Assembly: GCA_947630505.1 (NCBI GenBank)
Contig: CANRHV010000033.1
Coordinates: 1 to 32,429, forward strand
DNA length: 32,429 bases
Source: an uncultured Monoglobus sp.
GTDB lineage: Bacteria > Bacillota > Clostridia > Monoglobales > Monoglobaceae
Direction of reading: 5' to 3'
Part shown: piece after piece, positions 1 to 6,560 of the stretch
Numbering within the stretch: the stretch's first letter is position 1
Layout: every line of letters starts with the position of its first letter
The notes under the pieces: generated by a model
Told to the model about the DNA's origin: nothing
Databases searched by the model: none
What the model saw: only the letters and a program-made list of their open reading frames with translations
Made by a program: the position numbers and the translations under genes

Positions 1-14
1 ATAATACGTTTCAT
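1..14 (-). CDS. Start of a leftward gene cut by the window edge
   Basis: On the minus strand an ATG at 14-12 opens a frame reading Met-Lys-Arg-Ile before the window ends. An AAGGAAGTG Shine-Dalgarno sequence lies seven bases upstream (about 22-30), and a near-consensus promoter is further upstream at 195-224. A Met-Lys-Arg start is common in exported proteins, but four residues cannot identify a product. The call rests on the ribosome binding site, start codon and promoter together. Confidence 0.35.
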
Positions 15-190
15 TTAATTTCACTTCCTTTATATATTTTTTTATTTTTTGTTTTTACAAATTTAGTGAGCCGACTCAGCCCGCCGGAGAACCCGCGCAA
101 ACAAAGGCCCACAGCCCGGCTTTCCCCGGTTTAATATAGCGGCCGTTCTGTATAATATCATGTGCAAAAGTAAAAAAAATTCCACCATAT
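15..190 (-). promoter_or_regulatory. Long 5' leader with a GC-rich island
   Basis: If the promoter at 195-224 is used, the transcript has roughly 175 untranslated bases before the ATG at 14. Positions about 67-150 are sharply GC-rich between very AT-rich flanks and contain short complementary GC blocks, for example a CCGG/CCGG pair at 116-119 and 126-129. I could not match it to glycine, cobalamin, SAM, cyclic-di-GMP or other riboswitch consensus motifs. A cis-regulatory RNA is possible but unproven. Confidence 0.25.
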
Positions 191-194
191 TGCA

Positions 195-224
195 ATTGTA
201 TCCTCCCCCGTATGTTTTTGTCAA
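195..224 (-). promoter_or_regulatory. Sigma-A promoter for the left-edge gene
   Basis: Minus strand: perfect -35 TTGACA (219-224), an 18-base spacer and -10 TACAAT (195-200). It points at the gene starting at 14. Confidence 0.55.
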
Positions 225-499
225 GTATTTTATGCTTTATTTACAAATCATAATGTGATATTCTTTCTTTTTTATAAATTTTTCATAAATTTTCATTTAT
301 CACTTGACTTCCATAGAGAATATTGTTATTACAAATAATATTATAACATGTCCACCCATGAACAAGTCAATGACCGAAGGTGATTTTTTTGGAAAAATTT
401 TTTACTATTCGACAAGTTGTGCAAAGCTGTGGGATATCCCGCGCTACGATTTTTCCGGCATTGCCGATAGATGCTTAGATAATTTGTTATGTTAAGCTA

Positions 500-621
500 T
501 ATTCATAGATTGATAGAAAACAATTTATATCTACAGATAGGCAGAAAATAAGCTCTATCTATAGATAGGTAGAGATCAGGTTATATCTATAGATGAGCAT
601 TGAGTGAGTTATTTATAGATA
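500..621. repeat. Five palindrome-cored repeats at 28-base spacing
   Basis: Cores of 12 bases start at 500, 528, 556, 584 and 610, so the spacing is 28, 28, 28 and 26. The copy at 556-567 is the perfect palindrome TATCTATAGATA; the others differ by one to three bases. Bases after the core are partly shared (GGCAGA or GGTAGA in three copies), so the whole unit repeats and not just the core. Plausible roles are cooperative operators or iteron-like sites; a decayed tandem repeat is the alternative. Confidence 0.7.
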
Positions 622-758
622 GGCAGATATATCAAAATATTTGAAAACGCGCAATAATAATTTTTCGATATATTATATCGCAATTGCGTCAAAATATTTG
701 TGTGCAAAAAAGTGTACATAGAAATGTTATTTAAAGCGGCTTTTTCGATAAGACAGCG

Positions 759-799
759 AAAAACAGCCAAAGCGGAAAAGCTTCGGCTGTTTTTCTTTT
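759..799. terminator. Strong hairpin terminator
   Basis: A roughly 15-base stem with one mismatch (left arm 759-773, right arm 780-794) closes a six-base loop. It has T-rich sequence on the right and A-rich sequence on the left, so it could terminate in both directions. No gene is seen immediately upstream on either strand. Confidence 0.6.
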
Positions 800-1070
800 G
801 ACATCAAATCTTTTATTTGATAAAAACCTTTGTTTCATCAGAAGCACCGCATATAATACAATAATTATTAAAATCAAAAGCATTCGCCGCCGCGTTCCGC
901 CGCGCGGTTTTAATAAAGTGTAACAAATAATCAAAACAAGGCAATGCTTCCAAATGAAAATTCAGATTTAAAATAAAACTTTTGCATTGTATATTTTGCG
1001 CTGCTCATAGAATAATACAATATTTCGACAAATTTGTCAACAGCTTTAATGAAAAAATTGCGGCGCATAA

Positions 1071-1094
1071 TAAAAACGCCGCGTTAAGCGGCGT
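1071..1094 (-). terminator. Terminator of the DUF2752-TM2 operon
   Basis: Stem ACGCCGC (1076-1082) with GCGGCGT (1088-1094) and a five-base loop, followed on the minus strand by five T residues. It lies just past the stop codon of the gene ending at 1113. Confidence 0.75.
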
Positions 1095-1112
1095 AAAATA
1101 TCGCGAAAAATT

Positions 1113-1493
1113 TTAGCAGTCGTCCTTGAGGGGGATGCCGTAGGCGTCGGTGTTTATCTGTCTGCACAGGATCAGAATTCCCTCGACAAAGCCCCATACC
1201 GCGCCGATGCCGCAGGTCACGCAGGACACAACTATCTGTATTACCGCGCGGGTGGTGTTGCCTAGGTAAAAATTATGCACGCCGATGCCTCCGAGCAAAA
1301 GCCCGAGCAGTCCGGCGAGGAGCCGCGACTTGGGCGCGGCGTTGGGCAGCGCGTTTTGATAATTCGGCGCGGGATTCTGATAGTTCGGCGCGGCGTTTTC
1401 GGCGCCGCCGTTTTGGACGGGCGCGGGACTGCCGCACACGGAACAAAACTTGGCGTCGTTTGAAATTTCGCTTCCGCAGTTTGTACAATTCAT
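1113..1493 (-). CDS. Zinc-ribbon and TM2-domain membrane protein
   Basis: 126 residues. The N-terminus has a zinc-ribbon pattern with paired CxxC motifs (Cys3/Cys6 and Cys17/Cys20). A low-complexity Asn/Pro/Ala linker follows, with a repeated APNYQN motif. The C-terminal half is a TM2 domain: two hydrophobic helices separated by a short turn, containing the typical GGxGxHxFYLG signature (GGIGVHNFYLG) around residues 68-78. TM2 proteins are small membrane proteins of unclear function. The ATG at 1493 has GAAAGAAGG upstream. It lies 22 bases after the DUF2752 gene on the same strand, so the two are probably co-transcribed and may work together at the membrane. Confidence 0.85.
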   Translation of the reverse strand: MNCTNCGSEISNDAKFCSVCGSPAPVQNGGAENAAPNYQNPAPNYQNALPNAAPKSRLLAGLLGLLLGGIGVHNFYLGNTTRAVIQIVVSCVTCGIGAVWGFVEGILILCRQINTDAYGIPLKDDC

Positions 1494-1515
1494 TTAAAAA
1501 CCTTCTTTCATAAAA

Positions 1516-1887
1516 TTATATATTGATTATATTTCTGACAATTCCCCACAGCAGTATGAGCGCGGCGCCGCCGGCAAAAATCGCGGCAGCCGCCTTTGAG
1601 GGTCTCGATTTTTTGATATACAGCGCCGAAAGGTATATTACGCCCGCGGCGGCCAGCGCCGCTTCCGGGAAAAACATTGGGTTGCACATATACGCGTCAT
1701 AAAATTCGCAGCGCGCGATTGCCAGCAGCGCGTTTGTGTTGCCGCAGCCGGGGCAGCGCAGACCCGTTATCTCGCGGAACGGGCAGATAAAATGAAATGC
1801 GCCGCGGCTCAAAAGCTGTAGCAGCGCCAAGCCCGTGAAAATCAACGCCGCGTACAGAGCGGCAACGCGCGCGGCCCGCTTGTTCAT
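1516..1887 (-). CDS. DUF2752 membrane protein
   Basis: 123 residues from the ATG at 1887, chosen because GGAGGTG precedes it at proper spacing; a longer frame reaching 1938 lacks such a site and runs into the promoter. Hydrophobic helices lie near residues 8-25, 70-90 and 100-118. Between the first and second is the DUF2752 signature: a CPF segment, then GLRCPGCGNTNA, then a CNPM motif. The family has unknown function and often sits beside TM2 or zinc-ribbon proteins, as here. The conserved cysteines could bind metal or form disulfides; that is inference. Confidence 0.85.
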   Translation of the reverse strand: MNKRAARVAALYAALIFTGLALLQLLSRGAFHFICPFREITGLRCPGCGNTNALLAIARCEFYDAYMCNPMFFPEAALAAAGVIYLSALYIKKSRPSKAAAAIFAGGAALILLWGIVRNIINI

Positions 1888-1922
1888 CCTTACACCTCCG
1901 CAAAGTAATATAAAGCAACATC

Positions 1923-1958
1923 TTGTATAATTATACAACTTTTTATATAAAATTGCAA
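1923..1958 (-). promoter_or_regulatory. Promoter of the DUF2752-TM2 operon with overlapping palindrome
   Basis: Minus strand: -35 TTGCAA (1953-1958), 17-base spacer, -10 TATAAT (1930-1935). A perfect 16-base palindrome, TTGTATAATTATACAA (1923-1938), covers the -10 and would place a bound repressor on the polymerase site. Confidence 0.6.
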
Positions 1959-1985
1959 GATATTTATTCGGCTTAAAAAATTTTC

Positions 1986-2014
1986 TTGTATATATCTTTT
2001 TTTAATGTTATAAT
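1986..2014 (+). promoter_or_regulatory. Promoter of the sensor-kinase gene
   Basis: TATAAT at 2009-2014 with a weak -35 TTGTAT at 1986-1991 and a 17-base spacer. It lies about 30 bases before the start codon of the histidine kinase gene. Confidence 0.45.
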
Positions 2015-2044
2015 TAATATATATTTTGTTTCGGAGAATTAAAG

Positions 2045-3835
2045 ATGCTGAAAAATAAACTTATCTACAAGACGATCGCCGTATTTATGGCGGTGGCGGT
2101 GCTGCTTATCGCTGCGTTCGGGATCATCTCGGTCTACTGCGTGACCTCGCGCTTTGAAAACGAGTTCGAGGAGCAGACGGACGCGGCCGTGTCGGGCGGG
2201 CTCGGCGCGGCGGTGCAGAGCGTGATGAGCTCGACCGACAGAGAGTTCGTCAAGCAATACGAGATCGAAAATCTGATCCGCGATTACACCGCGCAGCTGG
2301 GACTTGGCCAAAACCGTAAATGCTATATCCTGGCTGCGCCCGGGGGCGAGATCGCCGCGCCCACATATCTTATGCAGGACAGCTTAACAAAAACTCCCAA
2401 TATGGTCGACGCGCTGGAGCGGCACACAAAGGGCGGCAGCGCGGGATCGGGCGGCGATGTGCTGGACTACGCCGCGTATCTGGCGCCCCTCAATGACACG
2501 GCGGGAGATTACGTTATATACGTGACCGACAATAAAAACGAGCTTCACGGCGTCGTCAATATTTTGCTTATCATTATGCTTTGGATGCTGCTTTTGGCGT
2601 GCCTGCTTTCGGCGGGAGCGGCGGTGTATGTTTCGCGCTCGGTCACCCAGCCGCTGCGCAAGCTGGCGCGCAGAGCCGACAGCTTCGCGAGGGGTGTTTA
2701 CGACATGCCGTCCGACTTGAACCGAACCGACGAGATCGGCTCGCTGTCTCAGGCGTTTAACCATATGGGCAGGGTCATGAGCAAGACCATCAGTCAGATG
2801 GGCGCCGACAAGCACAAGGTCGACGTCATTCTGGAGCATATAACCAACGGAATCATGGCCTTTGACACCGACCAGAAGCTTATCCATATAAACCCCGCGG
2901 CGGCTGAGCTGCTTGATATCACCGAGGAAGATATACCGCTGTTTGACGAGTTCTTCGACAAGCTGGACGCGGGCGTCTGCATGGCGGAATTCACGTATCT
3001 TGACAAATACTCATCCGAGATACGGGATATTATATATAACGGCAAGCATATCAGAATATACTTTGTGCCGTTTAAAATGGACAACGACCGCACGGCGGGA
3101 ATCGTCTGCGTGTTTGAGGATTTCACCGAGCAGTTCAACCTCGAGGTGGCGCGGCGCGAGTTTGTGGCCGAGGTTTCTCACGAGCTCAAGACCCCGCTGT
3201 TTATCATCAAGACCCACACCGAGACGCTGCTCAACGGCTATCTTGACGACAAGGCGATACTCAAAAAGTTCCTTACCACGATAGAGAGCGAGGCCGACAA
3301 AATGACCGAGCTTGTGCGCAATCTTCTGGACCTGTCAAAATTTGACGTGCAGAAGTTCAGCATGAAAAAGCAGGTGTTCTCGATCGAGGATATGCTGCGC
3401 GGCATAGTGAGCAGATTCGCGCTCGAGGCGGAGCAGAACGACATCAAGCTCGAGCTGGTGGCGGTCAGCGAGCTGCCTCAGATGTATGCCGATCCGATTC
3501 AGATAGAGCGCGCGATCGTCAACATCGTTTCAAACGCGGTGAAGTACGGCAGGAAAGGCGGATACGTCAGCATTGCCGCCGGCAGCATGTACAACGAGGT
3601 ATATATAAAAGTCAAGGACAACGGCTACGGCATACCCAAGTCCGATTTAGAGCACGTGTTCGACAGATTTTTCAGGGTTGACAGGGCCAGGACGCGCGAA
3701 AAGGGCGGCACGGGCCTGGGTCTTTCGATCGCGAAAGAAATCATCGAAAGCCACGGCGGCACCATAACCATAGAGAGCGAATACGGAAAGTTTACCAACG
3801 TTATTATAAACCTGCCGACGGCGACGACCAAATAG
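2045..3835 (+). CDS. Orphan membrane sensor histidine kinase (HAMP-PAS-HisKA-HATPase)
   Basis: 596 residues, with the architecture of WalK/PhoR-type kinases. A transmembrane helix lies near residues 10-33, an extracytoplasmic sensor region near 34-170 and a second helix near 173-200. HAMP (about 200-255) and a PAS domain (about 260-365) follow. The HisKA H-box reads EVSHELKTP and carries the phosphorylated His. The ATPase domain shows the N-box (NIVSNAVKYG), G1 (DNGYGIP), F-box (FDRFFRV) and G2 (GGTGLGLS), so it should be active. GGAG precedes the ATG. No response regulator is adjacent; the next gene, 46 bases on, is a solute-binding lipoprotein that could be a ligand-sensing partner (inference). 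Confidence 0.9.
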   Translation: MLKNKLIYKTIAVFMAVAVLLIAAFGIISVYCVTSRFENEFEEQTDAAVSGGLGAAVQSVMSSTDREFVKQYEIENLIRDYTAQLGLGQNRKCYILAAPGGEIAAPTYLMQDSLTKTPNMVDALERHTKGGSAGSGGDVLDYAAYLAPLNDTAGDYVIYVTDNKNELHGVVNILLIIMLWMLLLACLLSAGAAVYVSRSVTQPLRKLARRADSFARGVYDMPSDLNRTDEIGSLSQAFNHMGRVMSKTISQMGADKHKVDVILEHITNGIMAFDTDQKLIHINPAAAELLDITEEDIPLFDEFFDKLDAGVCMAEFTYLDKYSSEIRDIIYNGKHIRIYFVPFKMDNDRTAGIVCVFEDFTEQFNLEVARREFVAEVSHELKTPLFIIKTHTETLLNGYLDDKAILKKFLTTIESEADKMTELVRNLLDLSKFDVQKFSMKKQVFSIEDMLRGIVSRFALEAEQNDIKLELVAVSELPQMYADPIQIERAIVNIVSNAVKYGRKGGYVSIAAGSMYNEVYIKVKDNGYGIPKSDLEHVFDRFFRVDRARTREKGGTGLGLSIAKEIIESHGGTITIESEYGKFTNVIINLPTATTK

Positions 3836-3881
3836 AAACGTGGCAAAAATCTAATGCAGCGTTTAACCGAGGGGCGATATT

Positions 3882-4733
3882 ATGAGGCGCGAATTTTTAT
3901 CGGCTGTTATGTTAATACTTGCCGCCATGCTCGCGGTCTCCTGCTCGGAGCCGACAAGGCTTTTTGACAGCGACAGCAAATCGCTGGCCGAGCCGGATCC
4001 CGGCGTGCTCAGGATCGCGTGCGCCCTCGAGAACGAGCCTTTTGTCTACACCGACCCAAACGGCGGACTGCTGGGCTTTGACCCGTCGCTTGGGTCGCTG
4101 CTCGCCGAGCGGCTGGGCATGACGGCGGCGTTTTATCCGATGGACCAAGAATTTTTGGCCGACTCGCTGAACTGCGGACTGGCGGATATCGCCGTTTCCG
4201 CGATCGAGGCGACCGACGTTTTGAGGCGCAAGGTCGATTTTTCCGACAGCTATATAACGCTCACGTCGGCGATCGTGGCAAACGGCGGCAACTCGGAGAT
4301 AAACGGCGCGGGAGACCTCAAGCTGGCGCGGAACGTCGGCGCGGTCTCGGGCAGCCTGCCGCAAAAGTACCTGACGGACGAGCTCGGGCTTTCGAATATG
4401 AGCGAGTACCCGAACCGAGCCGAGCTTGAGGGCGCGATGCTGCGCGGCGATATCGACATCATGTTTTGCGACGGCCGCGAGGCGGAGGAATTCGTCGCCG
4501 AGTATCCGCTGTTTGTGATAAAAGAGGATGATATCGACCGCCGCAGATACTCGATCGCGGCTGCGGACGGAAACGCGAAACTGCTGCGTGAAATAAACGG
4601 CATTCTCGACGAGTTCAAAGCCGACGGCACGCTGCTCGATCTGAGGAGGGCGTATATCAACGGCGATAACGCGCTGCGGGACGAGTTTGACGCGCGTCTT
4701 GAGAATATTCGGCAGATCCCCCCCAAAAATTAA
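3882..4733 (+). CDS. Family-3 extracellular solute-binding lipoprotein
   Basis: 283 residues. The signal peptide ends in a lipobox (LAVSC, Cys21), so the mature protein should be a membrane-anchored lipoprotein. The body matches the SBP_bac_3 fold of polar amino-acid binding proteins: an N-terminal strand LRIACALENEPF, the GFDPSLGSLLAERLG segment, ADIAVSAIEAT and a RRKVDFSDSY segment. GAGGGG precedes the ATG. No ABC permease or ATPase genes accompany it, and it follows a histidine kinase gene in the same direction, so a role in sensing is as likely as transport. A terminator hairpin overlaps the end of the gene. Confidence 0.8.
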   Translation: MRREFLSAVMLILAAMLAVSCSEPTRLFDSDSKSLAEPDPGVLRIACALENEPFVYTDPNGGLLGFDPSLGSLLAERLGMTAAFYPMDQEFLADSLNCGLADIAVSAIEATDVLRRKVDFSDSYITLTSAIVANGGNSEINGAGDLKLARNVGAVSGSLPQKYLTDELGLSNMSEYPNRAELEGAMLRGDIDIMFCDGREAEEFVAEYPLFVIKEDDIDRRRYSIAAADGNAKLLREINGILDEFKADGTLLDLRRAYINGDNALRDEFDARLENIRQIPPKN

Positions 4734-4750
4734 GGGGATCTTATTTTTTT
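4715..4750 (+). terminator. Terminator after the solute-binding protein gene
   Basis: Stem GATCCCC (4715-4721) with GGGGATC (4734-4740), then TTATTTTTTT. The left arm lies in the last codons and the TAA stop lies in the loop. A TTGACA at 4749-4754 with TATTAA at 4774-4779 (19-base spacer) follows and is a weak candidate promoter for the sigma factor gene. Confidence 0.8.
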
Positions 4751-4822
4751 GACAGATTTTTATTTTTGGTTCGTATTAAATAAGTAGAAGCGCTTCTTAA
4801 ATTCATAAAAGAAGGTGATAGC

Positions 4823-5374
4823 ATGGAAACCGACGAGCGGCTGACGGAGGGGCTGAAAGCCAAGGATGAGATCGCGCTCGAAGGCCTCATCGAAAAATAC
4901 GGCGGGCTTATCAAGGCGATAGCCGCGAAGCACCTGAGCATGCTGCCCGACCATATCGGCGAGTGCGTCAACGACGTTTTGTTTTCGGTCTGGAGCAATA
5001 TCGAAAGATTTGACCCGAAGAAAAATTCTCTGAAAAACTGGATAGGCGCGGTGTGCAAATACAAGTGCATAGACTATAAGCGCAAGTATTATAAAGAGCT
5101 TCGCGGCGAGGCCTTGAGCGAGGACGCCGAGGGCGAAGGCGGAGCGGACGCGGAGCTGATCAGAAAAGAGACGATGAAAGAGATATTTGATCTGCTGAAT
5201 TCCCTGGACCCGCGCGACCGAAGGCTGTTTTACCGAAGGTATATTCTTTCCGAATCGGTGCGCGAGATAGCCGAAAGCTGCGGCGAGGAACCGTCAGTTC
5301 TGTATACCCGCCTGTCAAGAGGCAGAAAAAGACTGAGACGTCATCTTCCGAGGAGTGATTTTTATGAAAAATGA
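4823..5374 (+). CDS. ECF-type RNA polymerase sigma factor
   Basis: 183 residues, normal for a group-4 (ECF) sigma factor. Region 2 covers about residues 18-85, with an acidic first helix, a DVLFSVWSNIERFDP segment and the NWIGAVCKYKCIDYKRK stretch typical of region 2.3-2.4. Region 4 covers about 120-175, with LDPRDRRLFYRRYI and a helix-turn-helix including VREIAESCGEEPSVLYTRLSR. AGAAGGTGATAGC precedes the ATG. Its last 11 bases overlap the next gene, a membrane protein likely to be its anti-sigma partner. The stimulus is unknown. Confidence 0.88.
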   Translation: METDERLTEGLKAKDEIALEGLIEKYGGLIKAIAAKHLSMLPDHIGECVNDVLFSVWSNIERFDPKKNSLKNWIGAVCKYKCIDYKRKYYKELRGEALSEDAEGEGGADAELIRKETMKEIFDLLNSLDPRDRRLFYRRYILSESVREIAESCGEEPSVLYTRLSRGRKRLRRHLPRSDFYEK

Positions 5375-6278
5375 GTATGATTATTTAAACGGCGCGGAGC
5401 TCGACCTGAGCGGATACGAGCCCGCCGAGCTGACAAAAGAGGAGCGAATTATTATGAAAAAAGAAGTGCTTAACAAAACCAAAAAGAGGTCCCGCGCAAA
5501 GAGGGTCATAGCCGTCGCAGCGGCAGTCGCGGTAGTGTTCGGCGTGACGCAGCTGGCCTTTGCGGGCGGGATCGTCGAAAGAATAGTAAAAACAATATCA
5601 ACGGGCCACAACACAATAATCGAGACCGACAACAGCGGGGTGATGTTCGCGCTGCCCGAGGAGCTGAGCGGCAGGGTGTTCGACAAGGACGGCAAACCCG
5701 TCACCGAGCTCGAGGGCGGACTCAACGAGAGCGATATCGAGCTTTATGACGAAAACGGAGTGAAATATGATGAGCAGAGATGGATCGACCTTATGTACGA
5801 AACCGGCGTGATCGATAAAGACAAAATGCGCGTTTCGGTCAGCGCCGCGAGCGAAGGCAAGCTGATCCCGGACGAAAACGAGAATAACAAGGTCTACACG
5901 ACGCTTGATGAGCTTAAAAGGTTTAAGAGCGGACTGAATTTTGACCTTCTGGAGCCGGAGTACCTGCCCGAAGGATATTCGTTCCTGTACGCCGAGGGAT
6001 TCGCGAATGACGGCGTTGTTTCCGGCGACTACGCGGTGATTGGATACTCAAACGGAACGGATGTTTTCACGGTGCATGAGAGGATCATCAACGATAAGAC
6101 AAAGTATACGACAAGCTATGACGCGCCGGTTTCCGAATGTGAGATCCACGGCTGCGCCGCCGCCGTGACCAACAGCTCGGCGGAGTGGGAGCAAGGCGGA
6201 GTCTCGGTCGCGGTCCTCTCGGGAAACAGCGGCGTTATTGGAGACGAGCTTTTGAAAGTAGCCGAAAGCGTAAAATAA
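5364..6278 (+). CDS. Single-pass membrane anti-sigma-like protein with DUF4367-type C-terminus
   Basis: 304 residues from the ATG at 5364, chosen because GAGGAG sits eight bases upstream; a GTG at 5355 lies inside that site. A short acidic cytosolic N-terminus and a Lys/Arg-rich segment (about 35-48) precede one transmembrane helix (about 48-68). The extracytoplasmic part ends in a region beginning near PEYLPEGYSFLYAEG, typical of DUF4367 proteins. Such proteins are commonly encoded after ECF sigma genes and hold the sigma factor at the membrane; the 11-base overlap implies translational coupling. No zinc anti-sigma HxxxCxxC motif is seen, so the anti-sigma role is inferred from context. Confidence 0.75.
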   Translation: MKNEYDYLNGAELDLSGYEPAELTKEERIIMKKEVLNKTKKRSRAKRVIAVAAAVAVVFGVTQLAFAGGIVERIVKTISTGHNTIIETDNSGVMFALPEELSGRVFDKDGKPVTELEGGLNESDIELYDENGVKYDEQRWIDLMYETGVIDKDKMRVSVSAASEGKLIPDENENNKVYTTLDELKRFKSGLNFDLLEPEYLPEGYSFLYAEGFANDGVVSGDYAVIGYSNGTDVFTVHERIINDKTKYTTSYDAPVSECEIHGCAAAVTNSSAEWEQGGVSVAVLSGNSGVIGDELLKVAESVK

Positions 6279-6305
6279 TAGTCCAAATAATATGGCGGCC
6301 GTCTC

Positions 6306-6460
6306 GGCTACCCCCTCAGTCTGCTACGCAGACAGCTCCCCCTCCTAAAGGAAGGGGAGCTTTTTTGCCTCCCCTGCGCAAGTGGAGATCCTAATTTCTG
6401 CCTCGCCCCTTGGGGAGAGGTGGATTTCCGCCAAAGGCGGAAAGACGGAGAGGGGTAGCC
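6306..6460. mobile_element. MITE-like palindromic intergenic repeat
   Basis: A block of about 155 bases without a gene, bounded by near-identical inverted ends: GGCTACCCCCTC (6306-6317) and GAGGGGTAGCC (6450-6460). Inside are GTCTGC/GCAGAC (6319-6333), a 13-base stem with one mismatch (6334-6361) and TTTCCGCC/GGCGGAAA (6425-6443). Elements with this type of sequence recur between genes in gut Clostridia (recalled knowledge, not checked). There is no transposase, so if mobile it would need one supplied elsewhere. Confidence 0.65.
6334..6366 (+). terminator. Terminator within the MITE-like repeat
   Basis: A stem from AGCTCCCC to GGGGAGCT, extended inward past one mismatch, is followed by six T residues. 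It is the only evident terminator for the sigma and anti-sigma genes, so the repeat seems to serve as their transcription stop. Confidence 0.65.
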
Positions 6461-6485
6461 TAGATCTGCTATCAGTTTTTTTAAT

Positions 6486-6514
6486 TTGACTTTAGCTCAG
6501 CGGTATATTATAAT
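6486..6514 (+). promoter_or_regulatory. Promoter of aldo/keto reductase gene 1
   Basis: TTGACT (6486-6491), 17-base spacer, TATAAT (6509-6514), about 46 bases before the start codon. Confidence 0.75.
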
Positions 6515-6560
6515 ATAAACATAAATATTCGGTTTATTTCACAGAGAAAGGGGAATACAT

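Larger units (their letters stand above)
225..1070. other. Gene-poor AT-rich gap
   Basis: No convincing gene. It holds the repeat array at 500-621; a second short repeat, TCAAAATATTTG, at 632-643 and 689-700; palindromes at 666-680 (7-base arms), 679-688 (CGCAATTGCG) and 1027-1038 (GACAAATTTGTC); and a terminator hairpin at 759-799. A frame at 304-495 and a membrane-like frame at 731-934 on the minus strand were considered and rejected. Confidence 0.6.

Noticed and set aside
304..495. 63-residue frame with a TTG start containing MTEG, as at MATE transporter N-termini
   Set aside because: Similarity is limited to a few residues, there is no hydrophobic helix after it and no ribosome binding site at the start. 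I treat it as chance in AT-rich DNA.
500..621. CRISPR array
   Set aside because: The repeats are short palindromic cores, spacers are only about 16 bases and partly repeated themselves, and no cas genes are in the window.
731..934. 67-residue minus-strand frame with one hydrophobic helix
   Set aside because: Its second half reads straight through the terminator hairpin at 759-799 and no good ribosome binding site precedes any start. A real small membrane protein cannot be fully excluded.
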